Assembly (NCBI GenBank): GCA_942159475.1
Contig: OW804096.1
Location: forward strand, 17,818,906-17,882,905
Direction: 5' to 3'
From: Sthenelais limicola
Taxonomy: Eukaryota; Annelida; Polychaeta; Phyllodocida; Sigalionidae
Length of the DNA stretch: 64,000 nt
In this document: piece by piece, positions 1 through 10,536 of the stretch
Numbering within the stretch: the stretch's first letter is position 1
Layout of the letters: every line of letters starts with the position of its first letter
The notes under the pieces: generated by a model
Seen by the model: the letters and a program-made list of their open reading frames with translations, nothing else
Database searches by the model: none
Told to the model about the DNA's origin: nothing
Translations under genes and position numbers: made by a program

Positions 1-178
1 TATATACCTGATTAATTACCTGATATATATCAATTATTCTAAAAGTGAAGAGATTATTTTGATACTCCGGAAATTATAGTCTTTCAAAGTTGCTCACTTT
101 TCGAATTTTATGACTAACTGCTTAGCCTGATTAAATTGGTTAAATAGGAGATCAGCTGTGACAAAACTGCAGATGTCT

Positions 179-310
179 ATATGTGATGTGTTTTAGGAAA
201 ATGAGTCACAAGTCGCAACAACACATGAGTTTTGAGATATCTATTTGGAAAGATGAGACCTTGTTTTGTCCCCAATCGGAAAGGATATCTATGTGAAATA
301 GGAAAAATCC
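179..310 (+). repeat. Family B MITE, left-end fragment
   Basis: The segment opens with the family B end (ATGTGATGTGTTTTAGG) followed by AAAATGAGTCACAAGTCGC and the subterminal 'ttttgagatatc...gaaaagatgagacc' block. It then leaves the family consensus after about 85 bp. It is a truncated copy, joined to sequence that recurs inverted at 30133-30158. Confidence 0.75.
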
Positions 311-320
311 AAGACTTTCC

Positions 321-580
321 TTTTTGGAATGTCCTTTTCCTTTTTGGAATGTCCTTTTCCTTTTTGGAATGTCCTTTTCCTTTTTGGAATGTCCTTTTCC
401 TTTTTGGAATGTCCTTTTCCTTTTTGGAATGTCCTTTTCCTTTTTGGAATGTCCTTTTCCTTTTTGGAATGTCCTTTTCCTTTTTGGAATGTCCTTTTCC
501 TTTTTGGAATGTCCTTTTCCTTTTTGGAATGTCCTTTTCCTTTTTAGAATGTTCTTTTCCTTTTTGGAATATCCACTGTC
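321..580. repeat. 20-bp minisatellite, about 12-13 units
   Basis: The unit TTTTTGGAATGTCCTTTTCC is repeated in perfect register. Eleven identical units fill 321-540; a variant unit (541-560, two substitutions) and a half-unit follow. The 20-bp unit is not a multiple of three, so all reading frames stay open with a 20-residue period. The resulting open frames on both strands are by-products of the array, not genes. The near-identity of the units suggests recent expansion. Confidence 0.97.
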
Positions 581-606
581 TTGTTCTTTTCACCCAGAAG
601 TACCAT

Positions 607-715
607 AACCTTCACCAATCCTCACAAATAATCAAAATTTAAAAACGAAAATCAGGTTCAAAATACAGTTCAACATAACCAGAAGATTTACTTTTTCTGA
701 AGACTTGACCCATAT
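607..715 (-). repeat. Family A MITE, rearranged fragment
   Basis: It carries the family A motifs 'aaccttcaccaatcctca', 'aggttcaaaatacagttcaacataac' and a terminal 'ctgaagacttgaccc'. The central portion and the left end are missing. It begins directly beside the 20-bp minisatellite. Confidence 0.6.
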
Positions 716-970
716 ACAGCATAATCTCATGTTTTAAACTAGGAATGATCACTGATTATAAGAATATTTTCGTCAAGCATATTCCATAACCACTGATTCG
801 TGCCAAGCCTGACCTAGCAATACGATCCATCCGCCATCATTTCCGCCATCTTGTCACTTGTTGGTCTCTTCAGGTTTGAAATTACAATGGAACTTCTCTA
901 TCAAGGCCACCCTTGGGACTAATGGTTGTTGGTCTCATAGCGAGGTGGTCTCTTTAGAGGGCTCTAAGTA

Positions 971-1189
971 TAATAAGAGGGAATAATTCGGGACTGGGGA
1001 AACTGGTCTTAATAGCGGGGTGGTCTGTATAATGAGGTGGTCTTTATGTGAAGTTCCACTGTACTTGCATAATATCTATAGATAGGGCTATAAATCTAAT
1101 AAGAGGAAATAATTAGGGACTGGGAAAACTGGTCTTAATAGCGGGGTGGTCTCTATAATGAGGTGGTCTTTATGTGAGGTTCCACTGTA
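971..1189. repeat. 93-bp direct duplication (GGTGGTCT element)
   Basis: Two copies of a 93-bp block lie at 971-1063 and 1097-1189. Both run from 'taataagagg' through 'actggtcttaatagcgggg' to 'gttccactgta' and differ at a few sites. A diverged third relative ('ggtctcatagcgaggtggtctc') precedes them at about 930-955. It resembles a dispersed element of unknown class. Confidence 0.8.
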
Positions 1190-1700
1190 GTATCATGTCT
1201 CCCTGTGCGTGCCGGCACACAAGGTTCAGGTAAAAACTGGTTTAGTTGTAGCAAAAATAGAGAGAAAACTCCACAATAAGACAACTCTTGCATGATATCA
1301 TGCATCAGTGTACCCTACTCTATCGGCGTTAAAGTAAAAAAGATCAATTTATACTTGTAAGCATTCAATGGAAAAAGAATGAATCTTTTTAAACTTTGAC
1401 TTGAGAAAGTATATGGTTGGCGAAACAAAAAAGCCAATGAAAACAATGTTTCTTGAAAAAAATCATTTTTTTATCCCAAGCTAGACATCGGAAAAGAGAG
1501 AAATAATATTCTCCCTGATCCCAAGTCATAGTATAGCAAGGGAGAAGAATTAAAAACAGTGTTTCTGGATTAGTTTTTATTTCCAGGACCACTGAAATTT
1601 GCTACCGTTGACTATAGGAGTCTATGGGGAAAAGAGGTATTGTCTACATTTATTTAGCATATCAGACGATTAAATCATACATTTCCCTTTAAAATTTCTA
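1190..1700. other. No recognised feature
   Basis: AT-rich sequence without a supportable gene. A 67-codon minus-strand frame inside (1389-1592) has no recognisable similarity and ordinary AT-rich composition. Confidence 0.5.
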
Positions 1701-1702
1701 TA

Positions 1703-1800
1703 TAGAATAGAATAGAATAAAAAAATCTTTTATTCATCATGTGTCTTACAATTATTTTGACGAATAGGTCGACAGGCATCTGGGTACCGTTAAAGATTTA
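1703..1800 (-). mobile_element. Retroelement 3' tail (minus strand), probable LINE
   Basis: Read on the minus strand, the sequence ends '...atgatgaataaaagattttttattc' followed by TATTC repeats. An AATAAA-type signal followed by a short 5-bp microsatellite tail is typical of 5'-truncated non-LTR retroelements. No reverse-transcriptase coding is visible. Confidence 0.45.
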
Positions 1801-2267
1801 TACCCAGATCTTCCGGCCATTCCCTTGTCAACACATCAGCTATATGCATAGCTGACATAATGTATTACCCACAGAAGTAATATAAACAGGGGTCCCCAGA
1901 TTTATTCAGTTCAATTTGTATTCTGACAAGTTAGTCATCTTGTAAAAACGCAGAAACTATCCTTTTTCCCATTACATAGCCTTTCCATGTGAATGGTAAT
2001 AAAATTGATGTGACATCCTCTTTTGGGGGCTCTTTGTTTTCACCCATATTGTTCTTTGTCTAGACAAAGTTTGAAAAATATATTGTGACTCCTTTTTTCA
2101 TGCATTAGTTCCTTGAACTCCCGGCTGCAGCAGTGCATACGGTGCTGATATTTACCTTTAAAACTAGAAAGGTTTGAGTAAAAAAATATGCGGCCGATTC
2201 AACTTCGAGTTGTTGAATAATCATTATGTATAATGATAATAGTATCAGAATATTATAACAATAATTT

Positions 2268-2522
2268 GTGAAAATGAGTCACAAGTCACACAAAAAGCGG
2301 ATTCTAATGAAGGTAAACATTAAGGACATCTAAAAAGTGTTTCTATATTTTATGTTTCATAATTTGAAAAAACGTTTGCAAGATTTCTGGATGGGCAATT
2401 ACCAGTAAAATAACTAAATACACTCCATAGGATGACCTTTAAAATGCCAGAATATGTTTGATACAATGTCCTGAGAGAAAAGAAATGCTTTGCCATGAGT
2501 CATTTTTCTATAAAATATCACA
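2268..2522 (+). repeat. Family B MITE, degenerate copy
   Basis: The order of family B blocks is kept: 'gaaaatgagtcacaagtc', 'ggtaaacattaaggacatc', 'caattaccagtaaaataactaaata', 'caatgtcctga', and a damaged right end 'catgagtcatttttct'. The outer ends and part of the right half are lost. Confidence 0.75.
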
Positions 2523-2634
2523 AATTCAGTCCTTTAAGTCATAACAATTATAATGTTTCTTGTCATAATAGCTGATAATTCAGCTTTAAAAGGTGGTAGA
2601 TGCCTGGAGGATGAGCCGATGTGTTGACAAACCT

Positions 2635-2720
2635 GACATTTAGACCCTATAATATAAAACCCACCATTGCTCTAAAGGCGACATTTAGACCCTATATAAA
2701 ACCCACCATTGCTCTAAAGG
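2635..2720 (+). repeat. Tandem duplication, 41-45 bp x2
   Basis: Two consecutive copies of 'gacatttagaccctat...aaaacccaccattgctctaaagg' lie at 2635-2679 and 2680-2720. They differ only by a 4-bp indel. Confidence 0.9.
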
Positions 2721-2812
2721 CTGCCCTGTGACAGAGACACAACACCCAATTGTTCAAATGTCACTAATCCCTTCCTCCTTATCATCTCAACTCTTATTTA
2801 GGTTGCTGTGAA

Positions 2813-2955
2813 ATCAAGGTAGACTGTGGGTACACAGAGGGCTGTTGTACAACAAATTTCAGCGAACGAGCAGAATTGCCTCCTCGTAGGGGTCCAAGAA
2901 CGAGCAGGAATAGCCACAATTACACCTTTGTTGTACAATGATATCCATGTTCGTA
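2813..2955. repeat. 'cgaacgagcagg' repeat fragment
   Basis: It contains 'gctgttgtacaacaaa', 'gaacgagcaggaatagccac' and 'ttgttgtacaatg'. Related pieces recur at about 3655-3960 ('agcaggaatgtccacaatta', 'ctacgaacagccacgatttt'). It abuts the family A element at 2959 exactly at the latter's target duplication, so that element probably inserted into it or at its edge. Confidence 0.4.
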
Positions 2956-2958
2956 GAT

Positions 2959-3192
2959 GGGGCAGATTTTCAGAAAATGTACAATTGGCAGCTGTACACA
3001 TTTAGTAAATTCTGCTAAATTAGGCTGCAATTTAGTCAATATTAGGTAAATTCGAGTATATTTGGCATTGCATTGATTCTAGCAATCTGTTTGGTTAGGT
3101 AGAACTGTATTTTGAACTTTTTTTTGTCTGAAATTTGGGTTATTTGAGAAGATTGGCGAAATTGAATTGTACATTTTCTGAAAATCTGACCC
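2959..3192 (+). mobile_element. Family A MITE, full length
   Basis: The ends GGGGCAGATTTTCAG and CTGAAAATCTGACCC are inverted repeats; the first is off consensus by one base. Length is 234 bp. AGAT flanks both ends (2955-2958 and 3193-3196), consistent with a 4-bp target-site duplication. There is no coding capacity. Confidence 0.9.
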
Positions 3193-3542
3193 AGATGTAC
3201 CCTGTAGCTAGGTGTGGACCCAGTCAAAAATGGAGGTATTCCACAGAATGACGTCATGCTTTGGTGGTATTCCAACCTTCTGACACGGCCAGGTTAACAT
3301 AATTGTGTTGGGGTTATTGTGACTAATCTTGAGTACCCAATTATACCACCTATTGATAGTAATGAACATTGAACAGGGGTTTGATTGAGAGGAGACACAC
3401 ACATAGACTAAGGCACATCAATGAACATGCCACGAGCAAGCCTTATAGCCACAAATTTCAAAAACATAGAAAAATGAATAATAAATGTGGAAAACCTTTG
3501 ATACAACATTTGTTACTCATTCTGTAGTGATATATGTCAATG

Positions 3543-4255
3543 ACTAAATTTTGGGGACCTTCAAATTAGGTACGAACCGACTTAGGATAACCTTGGGGGT
3601 CATCCTAACTTTTCATTGTGCAAAAGAATTTTTGTCTCGACACTTTTTAAATCCCCATGAACTAGCAGGAATGTCCACAATTAACCCACTCTTGTATATT
3701 TCATATGTCTTCACATTCGTTGAAGTCTGCTCGTTCGTAGCTGTACCCAACTAGAAGGTGTGAACCCAGTTAAAACTAGGGGTATTCAATATATTGACGT
3801 CATAATTAGGGTATATTCCAACTCAGCTTTTGACCCGACCTCTCGTTCGTTACACAACGAAAGAGCAGGGATTTCTATGAATTTCATCGAGCAACAGAAA
3901 GCCTACGAACAGCCACGATTTTGCAACGAACAGGCATTGTGCAACAGCCTTCTGTTCCTCTAAGTCTAGAGCTAGAGCTAGAGCCTCCAGGCTATAATAA
4001 TTAATACGACTGATGTGGAATCATGTTGAATACCATCCCAGTCATTACTGACTTTTTACATTGTAACCGTCAACAGTTGTTCTCCTTTGAAATCACTTAA
4101 TTTTAGCCGCTGCACGTGTCTTAAATGCAGTAGAGTTCACTTTAAGGCTATTAGATTGTTTTATTATTTCATACCATTGTAATGTATGATATTTCATTAG
4201 GTTGTAGCTGGGGACCTTCAAATTAGGTACGAACCTTCAAATTAGGTACGAACAG
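3543..4255. repeat. Fragments of a dispersed repeat (CTTCAAATTAGGTACGAAC)
   Basis: The 19-bp motif CTTCAAATTAGGTACGAAC occurs near 3558, and twice in tandem near 4214 and 4231, with the last two copies adjoining. Between them lies 'cgaacgagcagg'-like sequence related to 2813-2955. No gene is supportable. Confidence 0.4.
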
Positions 4256-4469
4256 ACTTGAACCAAAGCTTGTCTTTAACTTTATTTTGTTCAGTTCTTT
4301 ATTTGATCTCTTAGGGATGTAGAGTGAAGGATTTGGATACTGAAAATGAAAAAAAAAGTTGGTATTTCCGTGAATTCCTTGGGTTCTTTTTCTCGAAATT
4401 GTCATCATTTTGAACCTTTCTTTCTACAGTGGCAATTTAGGCTACGATGGAGTAGATTTGTGTAGCATC

Positions 4470-4587
4470 AATATCAAACTTAAAATATAGAAGTACTTAT
4501 TAGGTGTCCTATTGTTTACCTTCATTGCTATCAGCTTGATCCAGTTTCTGCGACTTGTTACTCATTTTCCTAAAACAGATCACAAAA
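4470..4587. repeat. Family B MITE, right-end fragment
   Basis: It runs 'aaaatatagaagtacttattaggtgtcctattgtttacc', then 'tcagcttgatcc', then the end 'gcgacttgttactcattttcc' and AAACAGATCAC. The other end of the element is missing. Confidence 0.75.
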
Positions 4588-4684
4588 TAAAGAATAAAAC
4601 AAATTAAAAAGTAGTCTCCGCCTAAGGATAAAAGTAAGGTGCACCAGTATTTGAAGTCCAAAAGCTGGGTCTAAATGTGCTCTT

Positions 4685-4918
4685 CGGTCAGATTTTCATA
4701 AAATGTAGAATTTGCCTTCACCAATCTTCTCAAATAACCCACATTTCAGAGGAAAATCAGGTTCAAAATACAGTTCAACATAACAAGACAGATTTATTGA
4801 ATGAATACAATGCAGAATACACTCAGATATACTCAGTAATTATAATTTTCCCTCTAATTTACCAGCATTTGAGAGATGTGTAGAAATGTAGATTGTGTAT
4901 TTTCTGAAAATCCGACCC
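4685..4918 (-). mobile_element. Family A MITE, full length
   Basis: The ends CGGTCAGATTTTCAT and CTGAAAATCCGACCC are present, 234 bp apart. It is in the opposite orientation to the copy at 2959, with the 'ccttcaccaatc' side first. The 4-bp flanks do not match clearly. Confidence 0.85.
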
Positions 4919-5185
4919 TATTATACATTCGTGGGTCAATACTAACTTTATACACCAGTGGAACAAAACGCAATCAATTCTTCCCCCCACAAAAACGGGA
5001 GATGAATGAGTGTGGCAGTCAGAGAGGGCGTTAGGGAGCATATCTTATTCCACCCACTGACTCCTATACACCTTTAACTTCACAAGTCACAGGAAAACAG
5101 GAATTTGTGAAGGGACAGAAAACCTGTTTTAACTGTATTCTCAGTTATTACCACACACAAATTCATCAATAAATTATCAATATGT

Positions 5186-5420
5186 GGGTCAGATTTTTAT
5201 GAAATGTATAATTCGCCTTCACCAATCCTCTCAAATCACCCACATTTAAGACAGAAATGAGCTTCAAAATGCAGTTTAACATAGGAAAACTGATACTTTA
5301 AATCAATGCAACACCGAATATACTTAGATATACCTGAAAATCATCATTTTTAAGCCTAATTTAGCAGTATTTCCTAAATGTGTAGAGCTACCAATTGTAC
5401 ATTTTCTGAAAGTCTGGCCC
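5186..5420 (-). mobile_element. Family A MITE, full length
   Basis: The ends GGGTCAGATTTTTAT and CTGAAAGTCTGGCCC flank 235 bp with the usual internal blocks 'cgccttcaccaatcctctcaaat' and 'atgtgtagagctaccaattgtac'. Confidence 0.85.
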
Positions 5421-5423
5421 AAA

Positions 5424-5796
5424 TAACTTAAACAATTTGAACAATATTTTTGTATTTAGAAAGTTTATTCAGCAAGCCAATAAATCAAACCATTTACCAA
5501 GTAGTTAAGGACACTTTCGCAAATTAGTTTTAACCTTGGCATGGACTCAGGGGTAGTTATTCATTGCTGAATTCCATGGTTTTCTGTCCACTGCTCCGTC
5601 AACATAACGTAAACAATTTGAACAATATTTTTGTATTTAGAATGTTTATTCAGCAAGTCAATAAATCAAATCATTTCCCAAGTAGTCAAGGACACTAAAG
5701 ATACATTAGTCATTTCGCAAATTAGTTTTAACCTTGACATCCATGGATTTACAGGTAGTTATTCATTGCTGAATTCTATGGTTTTCTGTCCACTGC
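5424..5796. repeat. Direct duplication, about 185 bp x2
   Basis: Two adjacent copies run from 'aaacaatttgaacaatattt' to 'atggttttctgtccactgct'. The second carries a small insertion ('aagatacattagtcat'). It starts at the right end of the family A element. Confidence 0.85.
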
Positions 5797-6088
5797 TGTG
5801 TGTACACTACTGACTTACACTGGTTCTAACTTATCTAATTCTAGTGCTACAATAGAGGGCTAATGTTAATTGTTAGTGTTACCAACTTTGTTCTTTGTCT
5901 TTGTCTGTTAAATACAAACAGAATTAATAAAGACAAATTCAATGGAATAAATAATGCATATAATAAATATAAATTCCCCGGCAGAATTAGTAAATACATG
6001 GCCAGAATTAAAGATGAGTCTGGGACGGGGTGAATACATGGAATTGAGGTGCGCAGTTGACTGGAACTAAACAATGTCCATATATAAG

Positions 6089-6307
6089 CGTCAGGTTTTC
6101 AGGAAATGTACAATCTACAGTTGTACACATCTCTCAAATTCTGCTAAATTAGAGTGAAAATTGATAAATACTGAGTATATCTGAGTGTATTCTGTATTGT
6201 ATTCATTCAATAAATCTGTCTGGTTATGTTGGATTGTATGTTTTAAATGTGAGTTATTTGAGAAGAGTTGTGAAGACAAAGTGTACATTTTCTGCAGATC
6301 TGAACCA
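6089..6307 (+). mobile_element. Family A MITE, diverged
   Basis: The ends are degraded (CGTCAGGTTTTCAGG and TCTGCAGATCTGAACC). The internal order is kept: 'tctacagttgtacacat', 'attctgctaaattag', 'gggtgttgga..'-like core and 'gttatttgagaag'. Confidence 0.75.
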
Positions 6308-6823
6308 TAAGCTTTGAATTGTGGGTGATAAATATTCCCTGTATACATCACTCCATTAAAGTTTTAAAGGTCCCGGTGGTCATACCTTAAATATGTTGAA
6401 GAATTATCAGATCATGCACTGTTTGGTGTGGCAGGTGGGCTGGGGTGCCAGTGCCGCAGGCCCAGAATGAAGGCAAATAGGGAGGTTCAGCAAGTCTAAC
6501 GTATACGTCAACGTAAACGTATACATATCTCTGATATACAAACATATGTTAAAATGAAGAAAGTGGTTCAGCAAAACATGGCGAGAAAAACGTAATGTCA
6601 CATGTGAAGCAAGATGTTTCATCTCACAATTTTTTTTTCATAATTATATTAAATTGCGACGTAATTCACAAAACGTTAACGAGATAGGTTTGCTTGCGGA
6701 ACCTCCCTATTAATCCTTTTAGTCCTAACCTTCTGCCTAAGTTGGTTATAGCCCCTAGAATGTTGAAGGCAGTGATTAAGGTTAAGTAATGAAAAATAAG
6801 AATATGGAATTTTGTACCTTAAT
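6308..6823. other. No recognised feature
   Basis: Unique-looking AT-rich sequence. The 71-codon minus-strand frame at 6407-6622 has no recognisable domain. Confidence 0.4.
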
Positions 6824-7155
6824 ATGTGTGATGTGTCATAGGTAATGAGTCACAAGTTGCAAAAAAATGGATTTTGAGATATCATCATATTTGAAAAGAT
6901 GAGATCAAGCCGATTCTAACGATGGTGAACATTAAGACATTTAATAAGTAGCCTATTTTTATATTTTAAGTTTGATATTTATATTTTTGAAAAAAGGTTT
7001 GCAATATCTCTGGGCGGATCACTACTAGTAAAGTACCTAAATATACTTCACTTGATGACCTTAGAAATGCAGAGATATATTTATTACAATGTCTTGAAAC
7101 CCCAAATATAGGAACATGCCTACCAAGACATCTTGTGAATAAATCACAGAAAGGG
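6824..7155 (+). repeat. Family B MITE, right end altered
   Basis: The left end ATGTGTGATGTGTCATAGG plus 'taatgagtcacaagttgc' is recognisable, as are 'gagatcaagccgattctaacg', 'gtaaagtacctaaatatactt' and 'cttgtgaataaatcac'. The final right inverted end is absent. Confidence 0.75.
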
Positions 7156-7345
7156 TTAGGGTGTAGACCTGTAGCCTAGTAGATAACTATTTTGGGAGAT
7201 GATAAGACTTTGGACCAAGAAGAACAGGTCAAAATTCATTAATACTCTATCTGGGTGAGAAGGGTGAGGGTTAGGAGAGAATAGACCGCTAAATACACAA
7301 CTTAATTCTTTTTACTTAAATTAGCTGAGAATGCAGGTTTGAGGG

Positions 7346-7942
7346 TGTAGACCTATAGTAGACTGGTGTGTGACAGATGGTCCATACCTATAGTAGACTG
7401 GTGTGTAACAGATGGTATAGACCTATAGTAGACTGGTGTGTGACAGATGGTATAGACCTATAGTAGACTGGTGTGTAACAGATGGTATAGACCTATTGTA
7501 GACTGGTGTGTGACAGATGGTATAGACCTATAGTAGACTGGTGTGTAACAGATGGTATAGACCTATAGTAGACTGGTGTGTAACAGATGGTATAGACCTA
7601 TAGTAGACTGGTGTGTGACAGATGTGTAGACCTATAGTAGACTGGTGTGTAACAGATGGTATAGACCTATAGTAGACTGGTGTGTGACAGATGGTATAGA
7701 CCTATAGTAAACGTGTGTGTGACAGATGGTGTAGACCTATAGTAGACTGGTGTGTAACAGATGGTATAGACCTGTAGTAGACTGGTGTGTAACAGATGGT
7801 ATAGACCTATAGTAGACTGGTGTGTAATAGATGGTGTAGACCTGTAATAGACTGGTGTGTGACAGACGGTATAGACCTATAGTAGACTGGTGTGTAACAG
7901 ATGGTATAGACCTATAGTAGAATGGTGTGTGACAGATGGTGG
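7346..7942. repeat. 35-bp minisatellite, about 17 units
   Basis: The unit is 'gtatagacctatagtagac' plus 'tggtgtgtaacagatg'. The fifth-last base pair alternates (TGTGACAG or TGTAACAG) between successive units in the first part of the array. This suggests an older 70-bp higher-order unit. Frames open across it are artefacts. Confidence 0.95.
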
Positions 7943-8179
7943 AGAACCCAGCCCAAGTGTGAGCAGCCCTGAGGCGCCCTCTATTGATTTTCACAGTCAC
8001 CAGTGTCAAGGACGCCGCCAATTGATGCCTCTCTGGCACTTGGGGACATCAGCTCTCCTTCTTGAACAATTTGTTTTCTTTGCACAAATACAACAGTTAT
8101 GTACAGTGGTAATATAGCTTGCTCGTATTCACGGGGCACTGGGAAGATCTGTGATAATCACAGAGACTGTTCCCCTTTC

Positions 8180-8215
8180 CGTTTTTTTTTAAATGTTTTT
8201 ATTGGCCACATCATT
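8180..8215 (-). mobile_element. Poly(A)-type retro-tail, minus strand
   Basis: On the minus strand the text reads 'gtggccaataaaaacattt' followed by an A run. The same 'ggccaataaaaa' plus A-rich tail recurs at 14985-15012, so it is a shared 3' end and not random sequence. Confidence 0.4.
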
Positions 8216-8263
8216 TAATTGTCTCTCTTTAATTTACATTCTATGACACTAAAGGTAAATGCA

Positions 8264-9100
8264 CTAAATAAGGCCCATGACATGGACACTTATAGAAATA
8301 TAAAATTCAACCCTTTAATTTGGAACGTGTTAATTAAAATTTGGTATATTTATAATTTTAGAGTCAAACTTGAAATTTAAATTGTTTTTTAAAAATTTAA
8401 ATCACTGATGTAACCATGGCAACCAACTAAGCATACCTATTCTCCATTATTGGTAATGCCATCATTCTGACCATATTTTGGGCTATATTCGCCATTTAAC
8501 TAGTATTCCAATTGTGTTTACATTAGTTTAATTTGCTTTCATTTCTTCATAGAGCCAATTATTTGAGAATTTGATATCTATAGTACATAATGTTATCAAT
8601 GGAATTTGGACAATAGCCTTATAGAATAATCTGGGTGGTCTATCATTCTGATTATAGACAAGATGTTTGCTCGTCCCCGATGTCTCCCAAAACCATGCCG
8701 AAATTGGTCATTTTTTACCATTTCGACGGTCGACTCCTACTGTTTTTATTCCTTGGAACAATATTGGAATCACACGTGTGATATATCATCAGATGCGGAA
8801 ATTTGTTTAGCACAACTTGCAATAAAATTAGTTTTCGTCAATTTTTCATGAAATGAGAGAGATTTGATTGCCACAAGGTCCTTATGTTTTTACAATTTCA
8901 AAAATTTTCAGAAACAGTTGCCATGGCAACTTGACCATCAAACTTAATTTCTAAAAAGTGACAGTTGTACCAAACCATTCCCCACATTGTAAGCTCTGAT
9001 AATATCTATACTTGTTCAGAACTCGCATAAAAAAGTAAAAAGTTATTAGGGTTCAATTGGAGGGATGTCTGGAAACATAATGTTTATGGGCCTTATTTAG
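8264..9100. mobile_element. Non-coding element with 15-bp inverted ends
   Basis: A perfect 15-bp inverted repeat, CTAAATAAGGCCCAT at 8264-8278 and its complement at 9086-9100, bounds 837 bp of AT-rich sequence without a convincing reading frame. It could be a MITE or a retro-insert with chance symmetry. Only one copy lies in the window. Confidence 0.5.
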
Positions 9101-9162
9101 CGGTTTGGGCTATAGTTGTATTGTAATATGGAAATTAAAATCTATTATTGTTATTATAATAT

Positions 9163-9199
9163 AAACAGGTCTTATGTCCCCCTTACATAAGACCCGTTT
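9163..9199. repeat. Hairpin, 15-bp arms
   Basis: AAACAGGTCTTATGT (9163-9177) pairs with ACATAAGACCCGTTT (9185-9199) with one mismatch and a 7-nt loop. Position and function are unassigned. Confidence 0.6.
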
Positions 9200-9219
9200 T
9201 TGCAGAGCGGCCTATTGTT

Positions 9220-9440
9220 CATTAGCTCCTTCACAAAAACCCTGCTAAGGCGCCATGGGTGTTTTCAACTTGTTCTCCAAGTGCACTTAGTGTCCCATGG
9301 GAGGAAGGAGAAGGTGTGCTGGTGTCTATGCTAGTGCACCTGGTGCTACCCCACCTCGCACCGCCGGGAGCTTTGGGAAGGTTACTCACGCGCATGTGAT
9401 GCTGTCTACACCAGTGCCTTCGGTGCTGTCATGATATTTA
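9220..9440. other. GC-richer unassigned island
   Basis: This block is clearly less AT-rich than its surroundings ('gcaccgccgggagctttggg', 'ccttcggtgctgtcatg') and contains near-repeats of 'ctagtgcacctggtgct' and 'ccagtgccttcggtgct'. No frame of useful length is open. Repeat origin is likely. Confidence 0.3.
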
Positions 9441-9833
9441 TACTCATGATATTAATGAAAACTTTAATTTTGTAACCCCACAAATTCAAAACACACACAC
9501 TACATGTATTCTCGGTTCAATTTGATGGAAACGATTGTTGGAGAAGGATGATAATAAATCTTAGAAGTCTTCCAGTTCCCTAGGTGGCTCCCGATGCCTC
9601 CAAAGTGTGTTTGGCTTAGGGAAAAATGCACATGCGCATTTCCTCCACTTTCTATGTTTCCTGTTCACCAGGGAATGGTCATGGGGAACAAGTCGAAAGC
9701 GCCCCATGTTGGTAGGTTTGTTCTAGGGATTACAATGTGAGTCCATAAGAATGCACCACAGCGGTTGTAACTGTGTTTTTACACACCTTTTGGGAGCACA
9801 TTTACATACTTTGGGGCATGCACAATGTGACAT

Positions 9834-10260
9834 TAGAGTGGAAAGCATCAGGTCATTCAATCAATGTTATAAGCAGGGTAGATTAGAGGGAGAGGTATCA
9901 GGTCATTCAATCAATGTTATAAGCAGGGTAGATTAGAGGGAGAGGTATCAGGTCATTCAATCAATGTTATAAGCAGGGTAGATTAGAGGGAGCAGTATCA
10001 GCTCATTCAATCAATGTTATAAGCAGGGTAGATTAGAGTGAGAGGTATCAGGTCATTCAATCAATGTTATAAACAGGGAGGTAGATTAGAGGGAGAGGTA
10101 TCAGGCCATTCAATCAATGTTATAAGCAGGGAGGTAGATTAGAGGGAGAGGTATCAGGACATTCAATCAATGTTATAAGCAGGGAGGTAGATTAGAGGTA
10201 GAGGTATCAGGCCATTCAATCAATTTTAGAAGCAGGGTAGATTAGAACAAGAGGTATCAG
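9834..10260. repeat. 50-53 bp minisatellite, 8 units
   Basis: The unit starts 'ggtcattcaatcaatgttat' and continues 'aagcagggtagattagagg' and 'gagaggtatca'. The first four to five units are 50 bp. Later ones carry a 3-bp insertion ('gagg') that makes them 53 bp, showing stepwise expansion from two variants. Confidence 0.95.
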
Positions 10261-10300
10261 GGGTTTCTATTTGGAAGAGGTTTGTTCCTAACTTAATTTG

Positions 10301-10460
10301 GGGATGTGGGGTGGCTGAGTGGTCTAAAGTGCTGGGTCAACACAATGGCATGAACATGTTGTAGATTTGAATCCAGGCATGGCTACAATTTCACCTCCTC
10401 TCCTAGGTACAAGAGGAAGACCTGGTCCTAGTAAGAAAATGTAAAATGAAGATAAAAAAT
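10301..10460 (+). mobile_element. tRNA-derived SINE
   Basis: It has an internal promoter-like A box (TGGCTGAGTGGTCTAAAGTG) and B box-like 'agatttgaatccaggc' with tRNA-like spacing. An unrelated body follows ('ggtacaagaggaagacctgg') and then an A-rich end ('gtaaaatgaagataaaaaat'). The tRNA part resembles class II (Leu/Ser-like) tRNAs but does not fold into an intact cloverleaf. It is therefore called a SINE and not a tRNA gene. Confidence 0.6.
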
Positions 10461-10536
10461 TGATATTTTTGTGTCCAAAACCCATTATGAATTAGGCTTA
10501 AAATCAATTAAGTCTTCATGTGGCACAAAGTTTATG

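Noticed and set aside
177..642. Open frames of 72-138 codons on both strands with a 20-residue repeat
   Set aside because: They exist only because a 20-bp minisatellite lacks stop codons in those frames; no start context, introns or similarity.
3042..3402. Minus-strand frames of 64-77 codons
   Set aside because: They translate a family A MITE and its flank; the same peptide blocks recur wherever the MITE occurs (for example 33428-33649, 34491-34808, 43857-44150).
6115..6351. 78-codon frame resembling those in other MITE copies
   Set aside because: Translation of a family A element.
7737..8117. 100-codon minus-strand frame and overlapping plus-strand frame
   Set aside because: Both lie largely over the 35-bp minisatellite and inherit its periodicity.
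9834..10260. Possible CRISPR-like array
   Set aside because: Units are head-to-tail without unique spacers, and the context is an animal genome; this is a minisatellite.
10301..10390. Possible tRNA-Leu/Ser gene
   Set aside because: A and B box-like segments exist but acceptor and anticodon stems do not pair; a SINE body and A-rich end follow.
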